A stretch of DNA of 34,249 nt from Lentisphaerota bacterium (GTDB lineage Bacteria; Verrucomicrobiota; Kiritimatiellia; RFP12; UBA1067). Below the pieces are notes generated by a model. It saw only the letters and a list, made by a program, of their open reading frames with translations. It searched no databases and was not told where the DNA came from. The DNA lies in assembly GCA_012838435.1 (NCBI GenBank), contig DUPH01000122.1:1-34249 (forward strand), in the 5' to 3' direction. Both the position numbers and the translations under genes were made by a program. This document shows, one piece after another, positions 32,025 through 34,249 of the stretch (within the stretch, counting starts at the first letter, position 1; each line of letters opens with the position of its first letter).

Positions 32025-34061
32025 TTACCGGGCGAATTGCCGCGAATAGGCATAACGAGTCTGTGCGCCTCCTTCGCGCGTTACCGTCAGCACCTTGTCA
32101 TCCATGCTCAGCGCCGTGACCGGCATGACCGCCGCCCCTGCACTGGGCACAAGCGCGTAAAGCTGCCGTATCGTGCCAGCGGCCTGCTTGCGGTAGATCG
32201 CGGTCGGGATCGGGCGCACGCCGCCGTAGCCGGCCGACGAATCCGGCAGCCACCCCTGCACCACGGGCTCTTTCTGTCCCTTGACGATGGCCACACCGTC
32301 CGCACCGAACGCGGCCACGGCAAGCGTGGCGCCCTCGTCCAGCGTGACCACCTGCAGGCCGTCCACCCGCACATCGGGCGCATCGAAATGGAAAAGCGTT
32401 TCATACAGGTGGGGCTTTCCGTCGAGCGCTTCCAGTTCGTCCGCGATGACAAACAGGTCCGGCTTCACGAAAAAGACGTGCCGCGTATGACGCACAACCC
32501 GCGCGGCGTTGGTGCCCCACCCCTCTTCAAACACGGCGGCGGCGTGCTCAAAGTCGGCGTGCTGTTCCCACACACACGGCTCGGGCTCTTTGACCACATA
32601 GGTGTCGCGTGGTGATTTGCGTCGGCATTGGTCCATCCCATCGACCATCACAAGATTGTGGGCGCGGCTGCTGAGCACATAGCGACGCCAGTCGCTCGCG
32701 TCATAAGTGTAGACGCCACCCTCCACCAGCAACGACTTGCCGAATGCGGTCAAAGTCACGCTCAGCTTGTCTTCGTGCTGGTGGCCGTAACCGAACGGCC
32801 CGCCGTCCATGCACAACCAGAGATCCTTCTGATCCCAACCGCTACGCAGGATGAACTGACCGGCGTACGGAAAGCGATAAGAGGTCACTGCGGGCGGACG
32901 GCCCTCCTTACCGCGCGTCGCGACCCAGCGGAACTCCTCCCGGTGCGGAAACAGTTTCGCGCCGGTCCTCATCCAGCCCTCCACCCCCCCGGCACCTGAG
33001 TCGTTCAACGCCGGCGTCCGGCGGGTCGGCTGCATCGAATAGAGAAAATAATCAAACATCCGTTCCATCTTGGCGACGTACGTGTCAGGCACCGCACAAC
33101 CAGTCAGAGGCACCAGATTGATCGGCCCCAAAAAGTTATGGACCGAAACTCCATGATAGCCGGGCGCCAATTCGATCTGCGCACCATCCGGATACACCTG
33201 GATGTCCAGTTCGGCGGTCAATCGTTCCAACGCGGTGGCGCGCCACCGCGCGGCGTCCTTGAACTCGGGAAAAAGCGCGCCAACATGATACAAGCCATTC
33301 GCCTCCATGGTGAGCCAGTTGCCGGTGGTCTTGAAGGCCATCAGGTACTCGGCATGTTCAACGTAGCTTTTGAGGAAGAGCGTAAGCGCCTCATCATCAA
33401 ACGCGCGGGCGGACAGAAAAAGGTGATACACATCCGGCCACACGCCTCCGGCACGGATACCGGCTTCAATTGTGCGCCAGCGCGAAAAGGGACGATTATC
33501 CGGTTTCTTGACCGGCACGGGGCACGCCTGCACCCAGCTTTTCAACTGCGCGACAAATTCGACCGCGTACTTCTCGTCGCCGGTGGCGTAAAAGGCGCGG
33601 CCCAAGTCCTGCCACATCGGGTGACGGCTGAGCTGCCACGTCCACTCGTGATTGCGCGGCCACTTGGAATCGGGCTGCGTCGTGGGGTTGAATGCCCAAT
33701 CGATGGTCTCGCCAAACGCCCACTCGATGCCGATGCTGGAGAGCCGACGTTGCAACGCCGCCTCGGCCCTTGGACTGACACGCGCCTTCTTGTTGGCCCC
33801 CGCGCGCTGCGGGTCAAAGGTCCAAGAGGGCGAAGTCCGCGTACGCAGATGTTGCGCAAACGCATGTTTCGCCGCCGTCCAGTCGGCGCGCGCCACCGCC
33901 GCCTTCACGTCCGCGAGTCCCGCCTGTTCCGTGTCGATCCGCGCAAAAAACTGCTCGTCCGTCAGGCGCGGCCCGACCTCAGGTTCTGCAGCTGATACAC
34001 ATAGCGCCATCCAGCACGCCGCCGCAACTCCGCACACCATCCCCATCTTCCGCTGTATCAT
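32025..34061 (-). CDS. Secreted heparinase II/III-like polysaccharide lyase
   Basis: This is a 678-residue enzyme with a signal peptide (cleavage near VSAA/E, residue 25). The N-terminal alpha/alpha-toroid is of the alginate lyase/heparinase type: WPRNHEWTWQLSRHPMWQDL, RTIEAGIRAGGVWPD, NWLTMEANGLYHVGALFPEF, then IELAPGYHGVSVHNF. The C-terminal beta-sandwich of heparinase II/III starts with the usual GYGHQHEDKLSVTLTAFGKS, LLVEGG and SSRAHNLVMVDG. Asn, Tyr and His residues in these motifs are the expected catalytic set. It should cleave uronic-acid-containing, perhaps sulfated, polysaccharides outside the cytoplasm. The exact substrate is unknown. The ribosome binding site AGGA, seven bases from the ATG, belongs to a GGATTTA repeat. 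Confidence 0.88.
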   Translation of the reverse strand: MIQRKMGMVCGVAAACWMALCVSAAEPEVGPRLTDEQFFARIDTEQAGLADVKAAVARADWTAAKHAFAQHLRTRTSPSWTFDPQRAGANKKARVSPRAEAALQRRLSSIGIEWAFGETIDWAFNPTTQPDSKWPRNHEWTWQLSRHPMWQDLGRAFYATGDEKYAVEFVAQLKSWVQACPVPVKKPDNRPFSRWRTIEAGIRAGGVWPDVYHLFLSARAFDDEALTLFLKSYVEHAEYLMAFKTTGNWLTMEANGLYHVGALFPEFKDAARWRATALERLTAELDIQVYPDGAQIELAPGYHGVSVHNFLGPINLVPLTGCAVPDTYVAKMERMFDYFLYSMQPTRRTPALNDSGAGGVEGWMRTGAKLFPHREEFRWVATRGKEGRPPAVTSYRFPYAGQFILRSGWDQKDLWLCMDGGPFGYGHQHEDKLSVTLTAFGKSLLVEGGVYTYDASDWRRYVLSSRAHNLVMVDGMDQCRRKSPRDTYVVKEPEPCVWEQHADFEHAAAVFEEGWGTNAARVVRHTRHVFFVKPDLFVIADELEALDGKPHLYETLFHFDAPDVRVDGLQVVTLDEGATLAVAAFGADGVAIVKGQKEPVVQGWLPDSSAGYGGVRPIPTAIYRKQAAGTIRQLYALVPSAGAAVMPVTALSMDDKVLTVTREGGAQTRYAYSRQFAR

Positions 34062-34068
34062 AAAGAAT

Positions 34069-34095
34069 TCCTAAATCCCAAATCCTAAATCCTCC
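34069..34095 (-). repeat. Three GGATTTA-type heptamers carrying a ribosome binding site
   Basis: On the plus strand the units are TCCTAAA, TCCCAAA and TCCTAAA followed by TCCTCC. Read on the minus strand this is GGAGGATTTAGGATTTGGGA followed by TTTAGGA. The last AGGA lies seven bases before the ATG at 34061, the same arrangement as at 8-31 on the opposite strand. Confidence 0.8.
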
Positions 34096-34132
34096 TTTGG
34101 GTGCGATTCAACCGCGTTGAATCGCACCCAAA
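34096..34132. repeat. Perfect 17-bp inverted repeat with 3-base loop
   Basis: Left arm TTTGGGTGCGATTCAAC (34096-34112) and right arm GTTGAATCGCACCCAAA (34116-34132) are exactly complementary around CGC. The element contains the stop codon and last codons of the minus-strand hydrolase and may serve as its mRNA 3' hairpin. It shares the GTGCGATTC core with 30928-30959. Confidence 0.85.
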
Positions 34133-34249
34133 AACTCCCCTGTCCGCTGCACGAAGAGCTCCGGCTGATCCACATGCACCAAGTGGCCGGCATCGGCGAT
34201 CTCCGTAAAAACAGCCGCCGGGAACCAACCCCGAATCAGCGTTTCATCC
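34108..34249 (-). CDS. Alpha/beta hydrolase, C-terminal end (partial)
   Basis: The gene enters from beyond the window. The last 47 codons read DETLIRGWFPAAVFTEIADA, GHLVHVDQPELFVQRTGEFL and GAIQRG, then TGA. The GH in DAGHLVHVDQPELF fits the catalytic His region at the end of alpha/beta hydrolases (typical pattern GHxxHxExPexF). The substrate cannot be inferred from this piece. The final seven codons lie within the 17-bp inverted repeat. The lyase gene follows 47 bases downstream on the same strand, so the two could share a transcript. Confidence 0.75.
   Translation of the reverse strand, partial: DETLIRGWFPAAVFTEIADAGHLVHVDQPELFVQRTGEFLGAIQRG

Noticed and set aside
34096-34132. Intrinsic terminator for the hydrolase gene
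   Set aside because: The stem is perfect but is followed by GGAGGATTT on the minus strand rather than a T-run, so I list it as a repeat.

Overview
The window looks like a chromosomal piece of an anaerobic, diderm, polysaccharide-degrading bacterium of the PVC group, most plausibly Kiritimatiellota. This is inference from content: an autotransporter-type beta-strand repeat protein, a heparinase II/III-like lyase, a ferredoxin-linked 2-oxoacid oxidoreductase, a TonB-dependent outer-membrane system, lipoproteins, and housekeeping genes (recO, hemW, acn, purN, ruvB) with clear bacterial signatures. I see no phage, insertion sequence, CRISPR array or rRNA operon.

Layout. 1-2164 (+) encodes a secreted beta-strand repeat protein split by one in-frame TAG. 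2324-4236 (-) is recO followed by a parvulin lipoprotein whose rotamase domain looks circularly permuted. 4237-4541 is a gene-free leader with three perfect 8-bp helices arranged as a pseudoknot just before a ribosome binding site. 4542-15492 (+) is the centrepiece: a secreted beta-helix-like protein, a terminator, then a tight seven-gene run of TonB-dependent receptor, DUF3450 protein, TtpC-like ExbB, ExbB, ExbD, TonB and TPR protein. This is the gene set of the Vibrio-type TonB2 systems. It should energise one dedicated outer-membrane receptor, and the beta-helix protein is a candidate surface or substrate partner. Two back-to-back terminators follow.

15708-16850 (-) is hemW. 16965-20900 (+) is an aconitase, a 16-bp palindrome and an Arg-rich, C2H2 zinc-finger protein. 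21029-24210 (-) holds purN, a small lipoprotein and a fused MFS/spermidine-synthase-like membrane protein. 24220-29266 (-) is a compact catabolic operon: ferredoxin, alpha and fused beta-gamma subunits of a 2-oxoacid:ferredoxin oxidoreductase, an XRE-cupin regulator and an acyl-CoA synthetase. Together these interconvert 2-oxoacids, acyl-CoAs and free acids. A short-chain dehydrogenase (+) diverges from it. tRNA-Arg(ACG) and an initiator tRNA-Met with an unusual T1/T72 end follow, then ruvB (+), the heparinase-like lyase (-) and the C-terminal end of an alpha/beta hydrolase (-).

Short dispersed repeats mark the intergenic spaces: GGATTTA heptamers that supply ribosome binding sites at both ends of the window, a GTGCGATTC palindrome present twice, and a TGATCCGTC nonamer array. 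The observations I rate highest are the pseudoknot leader, the permuted parvulin, the TonB2-type cluster, the zinc-finger protein and the repeat-borne ribosome binding sites.
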